Assembly: GCA_019054805.1 (NCBI GenBank)
Contig: JAHQIY010000003.1
Coordinates: 4,278,001 to 4,342,000, forward strand
Length of the DNA: 64,000 nucleotides
DNA from: Brachionus manjavacas
Taxonomy: Eukaryota; Rotifera; Eurotatoria; Ploima; Brachionidae
Direction: 5' to 3'
Positions 11,208 through 22,329 of the stretch are shown here, piece after piece. The notes below the pieces were generated by a model, which was given only the letters and a program-made list of their open reading frames with translations, did not search any database and was not told the DNA's origin. The position numbers and the translations under genes are program-made. How positions within the stretch are numbered: position 1 is the first letter of the stretch; the number at the start of each line of letters is the position of its first letter.

Positions 11208-12404
11208 TAATTCTGAATTGCTTGTAGTTTTTTGATATTATTTTCTGAAAATGAATTCAAGCAAAGAAAAGAATAGTCTAGAATTGATCCGACTAAGCTT
11301 TTTTTATAAATTTCCTATTGTGTTTTGAGTAAGACCCCATTTTTTGTTTGACAATATCTTTAGCCTTTTATTGCAGCGTTCTTTAATTTCGTCGACAGGT
11401 ATATTAAAATTTAACTTAGAATCAAATTTGATACCAAGAAACTTGATTTCTTTTTGGCTCATTATTCTGTTTCCATAAATTTTTAAGTTTAGATTATCAC
11501 TCTCTTTTTTGTACCTGGAGAAGACTACTGAACATGATTTTCAACTGATATCTTCATTTTCCATTTAATAAGCCATTGTTCTGGTTGGTTGATGTATTTA
11601 TTTATATCATTTTCTAGGTTCCCCTTTTTGTTATAAATGAAGAATGTAACTAGATCATCTGCGAAAAGCAGAGAGTATTCATTATTTGTTTTGTTTCTTT
11701 TTGGGATGTCATCAATATATATACTAAATAAAAGAGGACTAATTACTGAGCCTTGAGGAACACCTGCAGTTATTTGATATTCTTCGCTCAGATGATCATT
11801 CACATTTACCTTAAATGTCCTAGAGTCTAAAAAGGATCTAATCCAGATTGTCAAGTAATGAGGTGGATTTATTTTAATCAATTTAAAAAGTAAACCTTCA
11901 TGCCAAACCCTATCAAAGGCTTTAGAAATATCTAAAAACAGGCCAAAAACTTTTTTTTTCTATTAAATGGTTACAGTGGTCAAATATATCCTTAAGTTAA
12001 AATATGATACTCCCTCCAACATGTTGCATCATGAGGCTTTTAATAAACTTAAATTACTAACAGTCTCGAATCGCCTTTTTGAGTTGAGTGAGAGATATGT
12101 TGGGACAGGACTGAGTCATTCTATTCCATTCGCTGTAAGACTGGTGGAGGAATACAAAGAAGGTTTCGAATCGAGATATATTGATTACCGAACTCCATTG
12201 TGTAATTGCTACCTTACTATTTCCTCTTTTTTTCCTGAAACCTGAACTATGTAAACATGTGCCACATGTAACAATCTATTTCAATATATGTCTTCTTAAC
12301 TTTAATTTTTTTTAGCTTATTTACTTTATTTTGATATTTTTTTTTAAATTTATTCTGAAGGAGCCCCAGCTGGGTACAGAAAACAAATAAATAAATTATT
12401 AAAA
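11208..12404. mobile_element. LINE-A copy with 5' inversion (twin-priming structure)
   Basis: The left part (about 11208-11960) reads on the minus strand: LFLDISKAFDRVWHEGLLFK, AGVPQGSVISPLLFSIYIDD, LLFADDLVTFF and KFLGIKFDSKLNF, ending at KLQAIQN. These are RT boxes and the thumb of a jockey/CR1-type LINE. The right part (11967-12404) reads on the plus strand: VVKYILKLKYDTPSN, LLTVSNRLFELSERY, LVEEYKEGFESRYI, TPLC, then the 3' UTR with CTGAAGGAGC and an AAATAAATAAATTA tail. By comparison with the LINE-A copy at 42.2-43.2 kb (IQN then T-x-x-K-x-I-x-x-L-x-Y-D-T-P), the two parts are adjacent segments of one ORF2. The first is simply flipped. Stops and shifts are present in both. Confidence 0.75.
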
Positions 12405-12408
12405 AGGG

Positions 12409-12708
12409 TGCAATTTCGACTCAGTTGTAATGGACATCCCGATTCAATCGAACCGTATAAAAGGTAGACCTCTAAAAACTGCTGGAGCACTGAAAAGACA
12501 ACTCAATGAAACCCAATCCTCAAACGCTGTTCCAAAAGGTATTGAATCCGATGAGTTCGGGAAAAAAGAATATGTTCTAAAAAGAGCGAGAATCGAGTTA
12601 AACAATCAAGAGATTATTGACAAAGAAACAAAATCGTCTGATCTATGCGGTGCGCATATGAAGAAAAGACGTTACTGGGCTTGTCCAAAAAATTGTGTAA
12701 AAAAATAA
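12409..12708 (+). pseudogene. MULE transposase C-terminal tail relic
   Basis: An open frame begins with VVMDIPIQSNRIKGRPLKTA and continues as a charged, Asn/Glu-rich tail to a stop at 12706-12708. The DIPI-x(5)-KGRPxKTAxAL layout matches the end of SWIM-type MULE transposases, compare PIGEKRKRGRPNKATKAL near 63.5 kb. No SWIM or DDE part is adjacent; it starts immediately beside the LINE-A tail. It could in principle be a small live gene, but nothing supports that. Confidence 0.5.
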
Positions 12709-12711
12709 AAA

Positions 12712-13545
12712 AATAGTGGCGGAAGTGTGAAAATTTTTTTTTTTGTCGCTTTTATTTTTTGTGGTGTTTTTAATAAAATTAGGAAAAAACTTAAAATTTG
12801 GGGTATTTTATTGAAAATTTATGGTATATGAACTAATTTTCTCTTTTTAAAATTCGGTTATAAGATTAAATAAAAATGAAAATAAGATTAAAAATAGGTT
12901 TTTTATTTTAATTTATAATTAAAAAAGGCACATAATATAAAATCTTAAATATTTAAAAATAAAAATTAAATCTTTATAAAAAAAGCCCATAAAAAGGAAA
13001 AAATAAATTAGATCAAAGGACTAATTTCTAAGCAAAAAGAATTAGAAAATTGAGAAAAAATTTTGAAAGTAACAAAATTTTAAAATAAATTTTTAAATGA
13101 GCTAAAATTAGTCATTTAATATAACTATTTTATATGCTTTTAAAATAATAAAATCCAGCTAAAAGAAACGTTGGGCTAAATAAAAATGGATAATTAAAAA
13201 TAAAAGTTTCAACATCAAAAATTCAATGCAAATTAATTCTATTTTTTTTTGTTCAATGTTTTCTTTATTTCACATTGAGTTAAATAGAATTTTATTTAAA
13301 ATTGTTTAATTTTTAATTTAAAAATTTGATAAGTTTTTTAAGAAAAGTAAAGTAGAGTCTTTTCTCGCATAGATAAATTAAAAATTAAAAATTAAAAAAA
13401 TTTCGGAGATAATTTCAAAATAGAAAATAAGTCAACTTTAAACTTTTTTTTTGAGAGTAAAAACAGTTTTTTGTTAAAATAATAAATAATAAAAATTCAG
13501 GAAAAAAAACTTAAATAAACAACAAAAACGAGTTTAATGGGTCAT
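12712..13545. other. AT-rich intergenic sequence, no gene seen
   Basis: Non-coding, dominated by A and T runs. It forms the 3' flank of the minus-strand GPCR gene. Confidence 0.5.
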
Positions 13546-13549
13546 TTAT

Positions 13550-14605
13550 TTATTTGAAAAATTTTTTCATAAACAAAATAATTAAAAATTTGAAATTACA
13601 AATTAGAGTTTGCCGATAAAGTCTATTAAATGAGTAATAAATAAAAATTTTCAAGTCAACTAGTAAACAAAAACAAATTCGAAAAACAAAAATGAGCTCG
13701 ATTGATCTCAAATCAAATAAATAGGAGGAAGTGTAATAAATCGCCCATGGCAAATTACCTATTACGAATAAACAAGACATTGATATGATCATTAGAGTAA
13801 TGTTTTTGATAATCCTTGATTCATTTGGAACACACAATGAAGAGTTTCGTTTTTGATTGTACGATGTAGTAGATTTTTCCCTCGAAACATCGACTGTTGT
13901 CGGCAGTTGTTTTGAATTTAAATTCATTTTTAAATTCATTTTACAAAATAAATGCTTTCGAAATTTTATAAATGTAATTGTATTTACAATAGCTAAGCAA
14001 ACAATAGCCAAAATAAGCCGAATGCCTGATAAAATACCCGGCACCAGTTTGCCAAATTTAGATGCACCAAACTTTGTCGGCACTGTGTAATGCTTGTCAG
14101 AAATTTTGATTATCTTTTTAAGAAATAAAGTTGGCATGTAAAAAATGAGAGTGATGGCAAAAAAAATTGGCAAAATCAATTTAATCGGTTTGTCGTGTAA
14201 AAATTTTGAATTGTACAAAAGTAGTAATCGATCAAACGAAAGAAATAGTTCAATGAAAATGTTGGTCAGTGCCAAACAACTGGTAAAGTAGTCTACAATG
14301 ACTATTTCATAAAGTTGGATGGAGAAATGGTAGAAGCGATAGTCACACGAACTGCCACAACGGTAAGCTATTTCGCACCCTATCAGCGTAATATAGATAA
14401 AATCTATTGAAGAAATAGCAAGCATATATTTATACACTGAATCTTTGAGGTTTTTATTTACAAACACGCTTATATTTATAATACTTGTGATTGAACCAAA
14501 AAAACTTAAAATACTTAGCCCGATTTCGTGCCAATTGATGTAGAATTTGTTTTCCATTGTCGAATTTTTTAGTTGAGCTAAATTCATTTCAGAAAAATTT
14601 TTCAC
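13550..14605 (-). CDS. Rhodopsin-family G-protein-coupled receptor, intronless
   Basis: A single 351-residue frame with seven hydrophobic segments: about 29-52, 58-78, 98-122, 142-164, 190-214, 265-290 and 296-322. The N-terminus has NFS and NST glycosylation sites. Segment 3 ends in SFDRLLLLY, the DRY position with Phe for Glu/Asp context. Segment 6 carries FVIGNLPWAIYY, and segment 7 ends in FIYYSFNRLYR where class A receptors have NPxxY and then helix 8. The loop between segments 5 and 6 is long, basic and Ser/Thr-rich. The pattern is that of invertebrate peptide-type class A receptors, but the ligand cannot be told. The start is the first Met after stops; Met7 or Met17 are alternatives. 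Intact, so probably functional. Confidence 0.85.
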   Translation of the reverse strand: MKNFSEMNLAQLKNSTMENKFYINWHEIGLSILSFFGSITSIINISVFVNKNLKDSVYKYMLAISSIDFIYITLIGCEIAYRCGSSCDYRFYHFSIQLYEIVIVDYFTSCLALTNIFIELFLSFDRLLLLYNSKFLHDKPIKLILPIFFAITLIFYMPTLFLKKIIKISDKHYTVPTKFGASKFGKLVPGILSGIRLILAIVCLAIVNTITFIKFRKHLFCKMNLKMNLNSKQLPTTVDVSREKSTTSYNQKRNSSLCVPNESRIIKNITLMIISMSCLFVIGNLPWAIYYTSSYLFDLRSIELIFVFRICFCLLVDLKIFIYYSFNRLYRQTLICNFKFLIILFMKKFFK

Positions 14606-15535
14606 GGTTTAAAATTATATAATTGCCAAGGGAAGTTTACGGGCTCAGTTTTTAGTTTAAATGCTCTTTTGATTAGGAATTTATTGATAATAAAATAGCT
14701 TTGACGAAAATTTGCTTTAATCAATTCTTTATTGACTTTATTTATTACTATTCAAATTTATTTAGAAAATTTTATCTAATCTGAATATCAAATTTTTCAA
14801 TTTAGAAGCCGGATACTTAATTTTTGAATTATTAATTATTCTTTAAAAGCGTATATTGATTCACTTATTTTGATCGAATCATCAAAAATTTCATTTTTAT
14901 TTTAGAGGCAAAAAGAAGGCTGACAATAAATCTAAATTAATAATTTTTTATCTAGATCATGATTCTACCAAAAATTATGCTTTTTTACGAAGAGTTTTTT
15001 AAATATTTTTTTTTTAAATAAGTAATAAATAAAACGTCATTTTAGGGAAGTTTATTTTCATTTTATCTGCAAAATAACACTTGAGAATAAAAACGTTTGA
15101 TTATACCAAATGTCTTTTAGTAATTGAAAAAATCCTAAAAAAGATCTTTATTTTAATTGATTTGTATTTTTGAAAAACCAATCTTTCGCCCGAGTTTTTC
15201 TATCTGGATTTTCTTTTGCAATTTCTACTAATGATTTTTTATTTTATTTTTTGTTAACTTTTTATTTTAAATTTATTAAATTTTTTGAGACCAAAAATTA
15301 TACAATATTAACTAAAATTTTGGGTGCATTGAATTTTTTAATAATAAGAATATAAAATATTATTGGAATGGTGGGTATTTTATATCGAAGTTTTTTATAG
15401 ATTTATTTTATTTGATGAAAAAAAGACAAATTAGTGTAAAAATAAATTAAAAAATAAGTAAAATTTTTTTTCTTCTTAAAGAACTCAAAATTAAAGCTAG
15501 TTAAATTGCTGAATCATTTAATATAAAGAAAAAGT
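14606..15535. other. GPCR upstream region, no further gene seen
   Basis: AT-rich non-coding sequence that should contain the receptor promoter. No distinct TATA box or other element could be picked out against the AT background. Confidence 0.4.
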
Positions 15536-15539
15536 CACC

Positions 15540-16344
15540 GCATTGTTTGACATTTTGGATGCACTAGTTTGACAGGGTCTTGAGTGACGGTTTAACATAT
15601 AACCTCATTAAAATGAATCTCCCACACTACCTAATTCACTTGATAAAATCTTTTCTTGATTACAGGTAATTCGAAGTAAAAGAAAATGGCCATTTTCTGA
15701 TAGTGATGAATTTCCAACATCTGTAGGTGTGCCACAATATTCAGTAATTAATCTTTTATTGTTCAGTATAGTTAATAAATAATTCTTATTAACTTGACGA
15801 CCTATTACTTTTTTATTTTTGAGAAACAGGGTAATCTAGAAAATAAGATTATCAAATATAAACAAACCAAGAAGCAAAGCTTTTAGGTATACATTTTGGG
15901 GGACGTTCAATATTTAGAAAAAAAAATAATAAAATTACACATTTTTAGAAACCAAAAAATACAGAAAATAAATTTTTGGAAATAAATAAAAAACTGTAAA
16001 TTTTTTTTTTTTTAACTTTACAAGTCAATTTAGATTGCTTTTGCTGATGATCCAAAAATAGCATCATATACCATTTTTGAACGTTGGTAGTAAGAAGATG
16101 TTATATTTCCAAAATATTACGCGGTATTAGAATTAAGAATTTTATTCATCGGTCAAGATTAAATTTTAATACAATGATAAATGAAATTGAGGAAAGTTAT
16201 TATTCAAGGCTAAATTTGAATACCATTTTGTCAAACAAAAAATGGGATCCAAATAGTAAAAAACATATTATATTATCTTCTTTATGTTTAATTTTTATGT
16301 TTGTGTCGTTGTGTATCAAAATTTTCAAACTCATTTTAATTTGA
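15540..16344 (+). pseudogene. LINE-A reverse transcriptase relic
   Basis: The plus strand around 15610-15780 reads MNLPHYLIHLIKSFLDYR, then after a frame change VGVPQYSVINLLLFSIVN. This is a decayed form of the RT box V-G-V-P-Q-G-S-V-I-S-P-L-L-F; the glycine and proline are mutated. Further on, about 16150-16300 reads RLNLNTILSNKKWDPNSKK, matching the thumb text ILSNKKWG of the 11-kb LINE-A copy. Many stops lie between; the element has no intact function. Confidence 0.65.
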
Positions 16345-16436
16345 ATAAAATAAACAGATTCATGATTTAATAAAGTAAAAAAGCAGACTATAAGTATTTA
16401 TTTAAAAAAAATAAGAATTGCTTCATTTGATTTTAA

Positions 16437-17586
16437 TCAAATAGGCCTCATCTTTGGAAGAATTTTTTCAACTAGAGTTTCAATTTGGCTCCCACATTTG
16501 CATATCCTACACGTTTTGCCATTCAAAGTCGTAGTTAGCATTTTGCATGAACATTCTGTTTCATCGAAGCAATTAAGCTCACTCTCTCTGTCTTGATTCG
16601 AAGGTCTAGAAGCCCTTGAGGGACGAGTTATTCTTTTGGTTGAAGTCTTCAAAAATGGATAAACATTGTTCATGAAGTACTTATATTGATCGCCACAGCC
16701 ACAAACTTGACATGTATTTTTTAGCGTTGTTATTTGCACAATACCACAGTTGTTCTCACAAACATATTCTTCCGTACAGCTAAAAGAAGCTGCACTTTCC
16801 AAATTTTTCTTTGAACTTGTCGGATCTCTTTTTCTTTTTGTAACTACTAAATTTGGAACAACTTCTTTTGCAAGATATTCTATCTGTGAACCACACAAGC
16901 ATATTGTGCACATTTTGCCATTAATGTATGCTTTGAATGTGCCACATGAACATTCCGGTTCATCATAGCAAACATAAGATTTTGGGTTCGAAATTGAAGT
17001 TGAAGTTCTGGTAATTCTTGCATTCGATGGTTTTAAAAATGGCTTAACATTTTGTGTAAAATATTTGAATTGCTCACCGCAACTGCAAACTTGGCAAGTT
17101 TGTCCATTTGCTGATATTTGGACAATACCACAATTACAAACATACTCTTCAGTGCACATAAATTCATTCGGATTAGATTTTGGCACCGATTCTCTCAAAG
17201 TCGATGCTAAGAAACTTTAATTAAGTAAAAGAAAATTTTTAGTTGCAAAATTACTTTTGGGTGGAATTCTGGATGCTCTGGTGGGAGACCTTGTAGGTTT
17301 TGTAAAGGGAAAAATTTCATTTTTAATTTTTCTGAACTGATCACCACAAGTACAAACTTGGCATGTCCTACCATTCACAGGTACTTCAATTATTCCACAA
17401 CCATTACAGCTGTATTCATCATAGCATTCATAAGAATTGGGATCCGAGTTTTCTTCACTCTCAACTGGATTTGCTGAACCTAAATTTAAAATTAATGGAA
17501 AAAATTTAAATTAAATTTAACGCATTACTTTTTCTCAAAATAAATATAAAAAGTCCAAGAACTAATAAATCTTTGAAGGATTCCAT
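16437..17586 (-). CDS. Secreted protein with five Cys-repeat domains
   Basis: Three exons (17586-17529, 17479-17255, 17206-16437) join in phase 1 to give about 350 residues. A signal peptide (LLVLGLFIFIL) is followed by five repeats of the pattern C-x5-C-x(1,3)-C-[GK]-x10-C-x2-C-x-C-G, each about 45 residues and ending in a hydrophobic V-x-P-F-L-like segment. Repeats alternate between CTEEYVC and C[YF]DExxC types. Linkers are rich in Thr, Ser, Pro, Arg and Lys (RITRPSRASRPS). No enzyme motif is present. Spacing is loosely like antistasin or VWC-type small disulfide domains, but I do not recognise the family. A one-domain relative lies at 18.1 kb on the other strand, implying domain duplication in this locus. 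Likely extracellular, with a matrix, cuticle or inhibitor role only a guess. Confidence 0.75.
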
Positions 17587-18105
17587 TTTTTTTTGATTTT
17601 AAAAATATGAATGAAAAGATTTGAAGTTTTTATATTTGTAATTGTTAATCTAATAGATAGACATTACATTCGAATAAATTGTTTTTTAATCTGGTTATAG
17701 ATAAAGAAAATTTAAAGTTACTTAATTTCTTTTAAATTTCTTTTAAATTATTTTTAGATTTTTATTAAATTCTTTTAAACACCTTCTCTTCTAAATTTTG
17801 TTCAGAAAATTCAATCAAAAATGACTATATAGAGAAATATGTCTTGAATTAATTGAAAAACGGAATTTTTCATTTATTCACAAATTTTTTTTTTAATTTA
17901 TTTAAATATGTTGCCATTTTTGCAATTAGAATTATTTTAAATTGCTTTTTTTACAATATTTTATTTAGTAATTAAGATTTAATAATAAAAATTCATTGTT
18001 TTTTGATAGCTATTTTATTCTACTCATCGAATCTCCCAATTCCTCTAAAAGGTATTATTTTAGTTTCATCTATTTAATAGAGTGTGAATGAATTTTATTA
18101 AATAG

Positions 18106-18281
18106 CAATACATGATTCAAACCGGACACAAATTGATCCTAGAACTTATATTTGCTACGATGAGTATGACTGTAATTGTGGAATAGTTCAAGTTGAAGCT
18201 AATGGAAAAAAGTGTCAGCTTTGTGGTTGTGGCTATCAATATGAAAAAATGAAAGCTGGAATTTTACCATTTATTTCATAA
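18106..18281 (+). pseudogene. Single-domain relative of the Cys-repeat protein, start not found
   Basis: After an AG acceptor at 18104-18105 the frame reads RTYICYDEYDCNCG, VEANGKKCQLCGCGYQ and ends ILPFIS then TAA. This is one complete C-x5-C-x-C-G-x10-C-x2-C-x-C-G domain, closest to domain 1 of the neighbouring minus-strand gene. A candidate upstream exon (hydrophobic FLIAILFYSSNLPIPLK, about 17995-18050, donor GGTATT) keeps phase and would act as a signal peptide. It has no ATG in frame. So this is either a small secreted protein whose first exon I could not complete, or a gene that has lost its start. It runs divergently from the five-domain gene about 520 bp away. Confidence 0.55.
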
Positions 18282-18332
18282 AGTTCTTTATTGTATTTAA
18301 TTAATCTCAAAGATAAATTATTTAAATAAATT

Positions 18333-20200
18333 TTTGGTTTAAATTTTTGTGTTTGAATTACAAAATGTATCCAATGTTGAAATAACATTGAAAAAGTGCA
18401 ATGTTTCAAAAATTCTTTTTCAGTCTTAAAAAAAAAATAATTTTAAATTAAAATTGCAAATATGAAAAACTTGTTTTTTTTTATAAATTTTGACTTTGGG
18501 TTAGTGATAAAATGATCCTTAAGAAAATATTTGTATTTTAAAAAACTATCTACGCTCTTTTTTACATTTTTCATAAATTGAGTATTTGTTAAAATGCACT
18601 AAACGAAAGTCAATCACCAATGTCAAAATTTTATAAGAAAAAAGCAAAATTGTTAAACTATTCTGAGTTTTTTTCATCTAAAGCTAAAGTAATATTAAAA
18701 AATAAGATAGAAAAACTAATTACATAGAAAATTTAAAGTTGGGCGAAGTAAGTAAATATTGGGAAATAGATGAATCTATGCTCCCCAAAGTCAAACACTT
18801 GAAGGGTGAAAAATTTAATTTAATTTTCTTTAGTTTTTATTATCTATGCTGAAGGCAAAGGTTTAAGTAGAAAGTGCATTTGGGTATTTGGGATTGTTGA
18901 AAGGGTAATACCAAGTCAAACAGATCAGAGCAAATGCTATTTCTAAAGCTCCTTCAAATTAAAAAAAAAAAACAAAAAGTTAATTACTAATTTTTATGTC
19001 AGTTTCGAGAATTAGACATTCTATTAAATAGTTTTATTCAATTTGTTCACAAAATCTAAAAATTTATTTATTTATTTATTGAATTGAATTAACCTCCTTT
19101 AAGGAGAAGTAAAAAAAAAAAAAAAAAAAAATATATAAAAAGATTTTTTGTGTTTTTGTTTTTTTTTTAAAATGAAAAATTATTACCTAAAAATAAAATT
19201 ACAAAAAATAAAAAAGGAACATTAGTTCGAAAATAGAAAAAGGCATGAAAGTTAGAAAGCAAGATAATTTGGACCAAAATTCATGAATTTCTTTTATTTT
19301 GAATTAGCTCGTTTAGGAGAGTTCTGAAATGTTTTAATTTTAAATTGCATAGACATAACCAAATTGAATCAGATATACCATCATTAGAAATCAGATTAAT
19401 CTTAAGATTTTCTTTAAGTTGGTTTGTATTTACTGTAATTTTTGAGGTTTCAATTTTAAAGTACTTGGAAATAAGAACCAAGTCAGAGGAAAAAGATTTA
19501 TTAGAGGGGGGGTCATTAATCATATATTTTGAAAATTGTGATGATAGATAATTATATTTAATTGTATCAATAAAAGTTAGTTTTGAAAATAGATAAAGTT
19601 CATCAAAGTTGAAAACTTTCAGAACTTTTAAGACTCGTGATATGTGACAATAGGCTTTTAAACCATAAAAATGGTTCGTCTAATTCTATTTTGAACAAAA
19701 AAATTTGGTGAACCAATAGATCACAAACCTGAGAACAAGAATTTTTCGGATAATAAGTGAACTATGGTTCACCTAACCGACTAGATCCAGTTTTTTAATG
19801 ATTGAATATAAAATTTAATCTAAATGAATTATTTATCTATTTTTTTTCTTTTTTTTTCTTTTTAATGCTCATTTTTTTTCTTTTTATTTATTTTATTTAA
19901 CTATATTTTTAGTATTTTCATTTGTTTTTAGTCTGAATGAGCATTTTCTCGGGAAAAAAAATAAATGAATTATTTTAAAGTTAAAAAAGAATTTTCAATA
20001 TTTTTTTCAAATATCAAAATAAAAATTAAACTCATTCTATTTCACTAGAGAGTTTAATTTCAAATATGAAAATGCTTGCAATTTCAACTTAAATTATTAT
20101 TTTTTTTGAAACTGAAAAAAATGTTTGAAACATCGCACTTTTTCAATATTATTTCAACATTGGAAGCATTTAGTGATTTGAACACAAAAAATTAAACCAT
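18333..20200 (+). mobile_element. Merlin (IS1016-type) DNA transposon, copy A, with nested LINE
   Basis: The ends are inverted repeats longer than 100 bp: left TTTGGTTTAAATTTTTGTGT and right, reversed, ATGGTTTAATTTTTTGTGTT. Both continue through AATGTTGAAATAA and AAAAAGTGC-ATGTTTCAAA. The interior at 18718-18945 reads KLGEVSKYWEIDESMLPKVK and KCIWVFGIVERV in broken frames. This corresponds to the E-I-D-E-S/T and W-V-F-G-x-x-E-R boxes of Merlin/ISXO2-like DDE transposases. A LINE-B fragment sits inside at about 19058-19660. Copy B at 52.9-53.7 kb lacks it. No clear target-site duplication. Not autonomous: only transposase scraps remain. Confidence 0.75.
19058..19660 (-). pseudogene. LINE-B 3' fragment nested in the Merlin copy
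   Basis: On the minus strand an unbroken frame from about 19655 to the stop at 19281 reads VLKVFNFDELYLFSKLTFID, SQFSKYMINDPPS, KYFKIETSKITVN and SIWLCLCNLKLKHF. It corresponds to the end of LINE-B ORF2 seen near 45.1 kb (VLKIFNFVNLYVFAKLFF). A 3' UTR with a CTCCTTAAAGGAG hairpin and an AATAAATAAATAAATAA tail follows, ending at about 19058. The fragment is strongly 5'-truncated, and the surviving C-terminus is open, so insertion is relatively recent. Confidence 0.7.
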
Positions 20201-20519
20201 TATATTTTAATATTTTTTTAAAATATTTCAGGTTAAGGTATTAAGGCTAAAATATAGAGTCTTATTTAAAAACATAACTCCATATAATTTTTTGAGACAA
20301 CAGGAAATATTATGCCTAAATTAAGAAATCAATTAGAGATTATTTTGTTCTCAATTGTGGCTCATGACTCGAAAAATAAGAATTAATGAACGTTTAATGA
20401 ACATATAGTCATTTGACTTTGATTCTTTAATCAAATTGGAAACTTTTGAAAAATTTGGAAACACTGAGTGAAAAGAGCAAGCAAATAATTTTTTTTAAAA
20501 AATGGTGTCGTAAATTTTC

Positions 20520-20992
20520 TTAGGGATTCTCCGTTTACTGAATATTTTGAAAGTTTATTTCAAAAAAATTATCATCCAGAAGATTTTGATGATAAGGTTG
20601 CCGAGATCATAATTTGAACTCGCGTTTTTGACAAAACCAATACCCTTATTCTGATTATGAGGGTCAAGGTGATTGCATAAAAAAGCGAGAACGGAGCTGA
20701 AACTCCCCTAAGTTAGCGTACTATGTATCAAGATGCCTCAAGGTCTCCAAGAATAACGAGTCAAGTCAAGTAAGGCTATTTTGAATTTTTTTAAAATATT
20801 TTCCCCTTAACCTCTGAATATTCAATTTTTATAGATTGAATGTTTTTAATTTGACTATTATTTGTTATTTTCATAATTTGAATTGGAATTCAATTTGGAT
20901 CTTTTAAATAATCCTGCTTTTAATTCAAAACATTATTATTTATTTATTTATTTGTTTTATCTGTGCCAAGCTAAAACTCCTTCAGATTAAAA
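20520..20992. repeat. Possible LINE fragments and a LINE-A 3' tail (minus)
   Basis: At 20526-20615 the plus strand reads PFTEYFESLFQKNYHPEDFD, resembling the region before the RT domain of LINE ORF2 proteins; weak. At 20941-20990 the minus strand shows a LINE-A 3' end (CTGAAGGAG, AGCTTGGCACAGATAAAACA, AAATAAATAAATA). The two are probably unrelated pieces. Confidence 0.4.
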
Positions 20993-21184
20993 AAAAAAAA
21001 GAAAAAAATTTAAAAATTAAGAAATAAAATAAAAATGTAAAGAAAAAATATAAGAAAAATTAAAATAAGTTAAAATATAATAAAAAGAAAATTAAAAATT
21101 GATAAATTGTAAGAGGTGACATGTGAAAAGTATTTAAGTATTGAGCAGTTCAGGAAAGAAAGAAGAAATAGTAAGAAAGCATTA

Positions 21185-21360
21185 AAATAGGCCATCAATT
21201 AATGGACTGACAAAAAAAATTAAATTTTACTAAAAAAAAAAAATTAAATTTTACTGACAAAAAAGACTAAATCTACTGACAAAAAAACTACATTTGATGA
21301 CAAATAAATTAATTGACTGATAAAATACTGATTTGAGTGACAAAAATACTTTTTTGACTT
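21185..21360. repeat. ACTGACAAAAAA degenerate tandem repeat
   Basis: At least six units of (A)CTGACAAAAAA or GATGACAAAT separated by short AT spacers. It is the complement of the TTTTTTGTCAGT array at 2.6-2.8 kb that follows a MULE tail, so it may be the other terminus of that MULE family standing alone. Confidence 0.4.
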
Positions 21361-22329
21361 ATTGATTATTTTTAAAGCATATTAATGATTTGAGGTCACA
21401 ATAAAAATCAAAATCTTGAACTATAGCACCAAAATCAGAAGGAAGCTCCAGACGATTATGACAAACCGTTTTGTCCAAATATCATCATCAAGCTAGAGTC
21501 ATCTATGAGAAAACGTCACAATTTAAGTTCATTCCTTACAATATTATAGAATTAAATTACTAAATAGCTTTTCTTTTTTTTTTCCTTATTCACTCCTTGT
21601 GAAGCATAGGGTCATTACTTTTGATTTCCATTCAAGTCGAACTAAATAGCTTAATTAGAACTAAAATAAAATAAAATAAAAATGAATAAAATTTTGTTAG
21701 TGCAAAATTATTAAATAGTCATCTCAATATATATATATATTTTTCAGTCGTTTAGTTTATTTGTCAGAAATTTAATCAATATTGATCAATGTTGAAGTAA
21801 TATGTATTTCAATATTTTCCATATCTTTAAATGTTTTTTGAATATTGTTAAAAATATTTATTGATGATTAATTTGTAATTTTTCAATGATAATTTTTAAT
21901 TTTAAAAGACTAAAAAATTTTAAAAGCGACCTAATTAAAGTAGTAATGGAAACTAACAAAATGGAGGTGAGATCATCGTGGAACCAAACACCATTGAAGG
22001 ACCGATACTCGGATCATGGACATGTAAAGGAGCGCTCATAAAATTAAATCAAAATATGAGATTGCAGGCTTTTAATTCTTATAAAAAAAAAAATTGTAAA
22101 TTTTATTTAATGAGAAAATATCATTTAGAAATATTTCATAATAAGACATTTTTTTCACACAATATTCAAAATTTTGAAAAAAATAACTTTATTATGCTTT
22201 TTAATAAATTCTTCAATAATAAAAAAATTCAGCCTAGCTTTGAGAATACTAAATTTAAAAATTTAATAAATAAACCTTTAAAATCCAGATAAATTTTGTA
22301 AACATAGCTAAAATAAGAAAAATAAGAAA

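Noticed and set aside
21957-22292. Possible gene just upstream of Tim22 (frame beginning METNKMEVRSSWNQ, or a 104-codon AT-rich frame)
   Set aside because: The first is only about 31 codons and the second turns into low-complexity Lys/Asn/Phe. No homology recognised and no splice path into Tim22.
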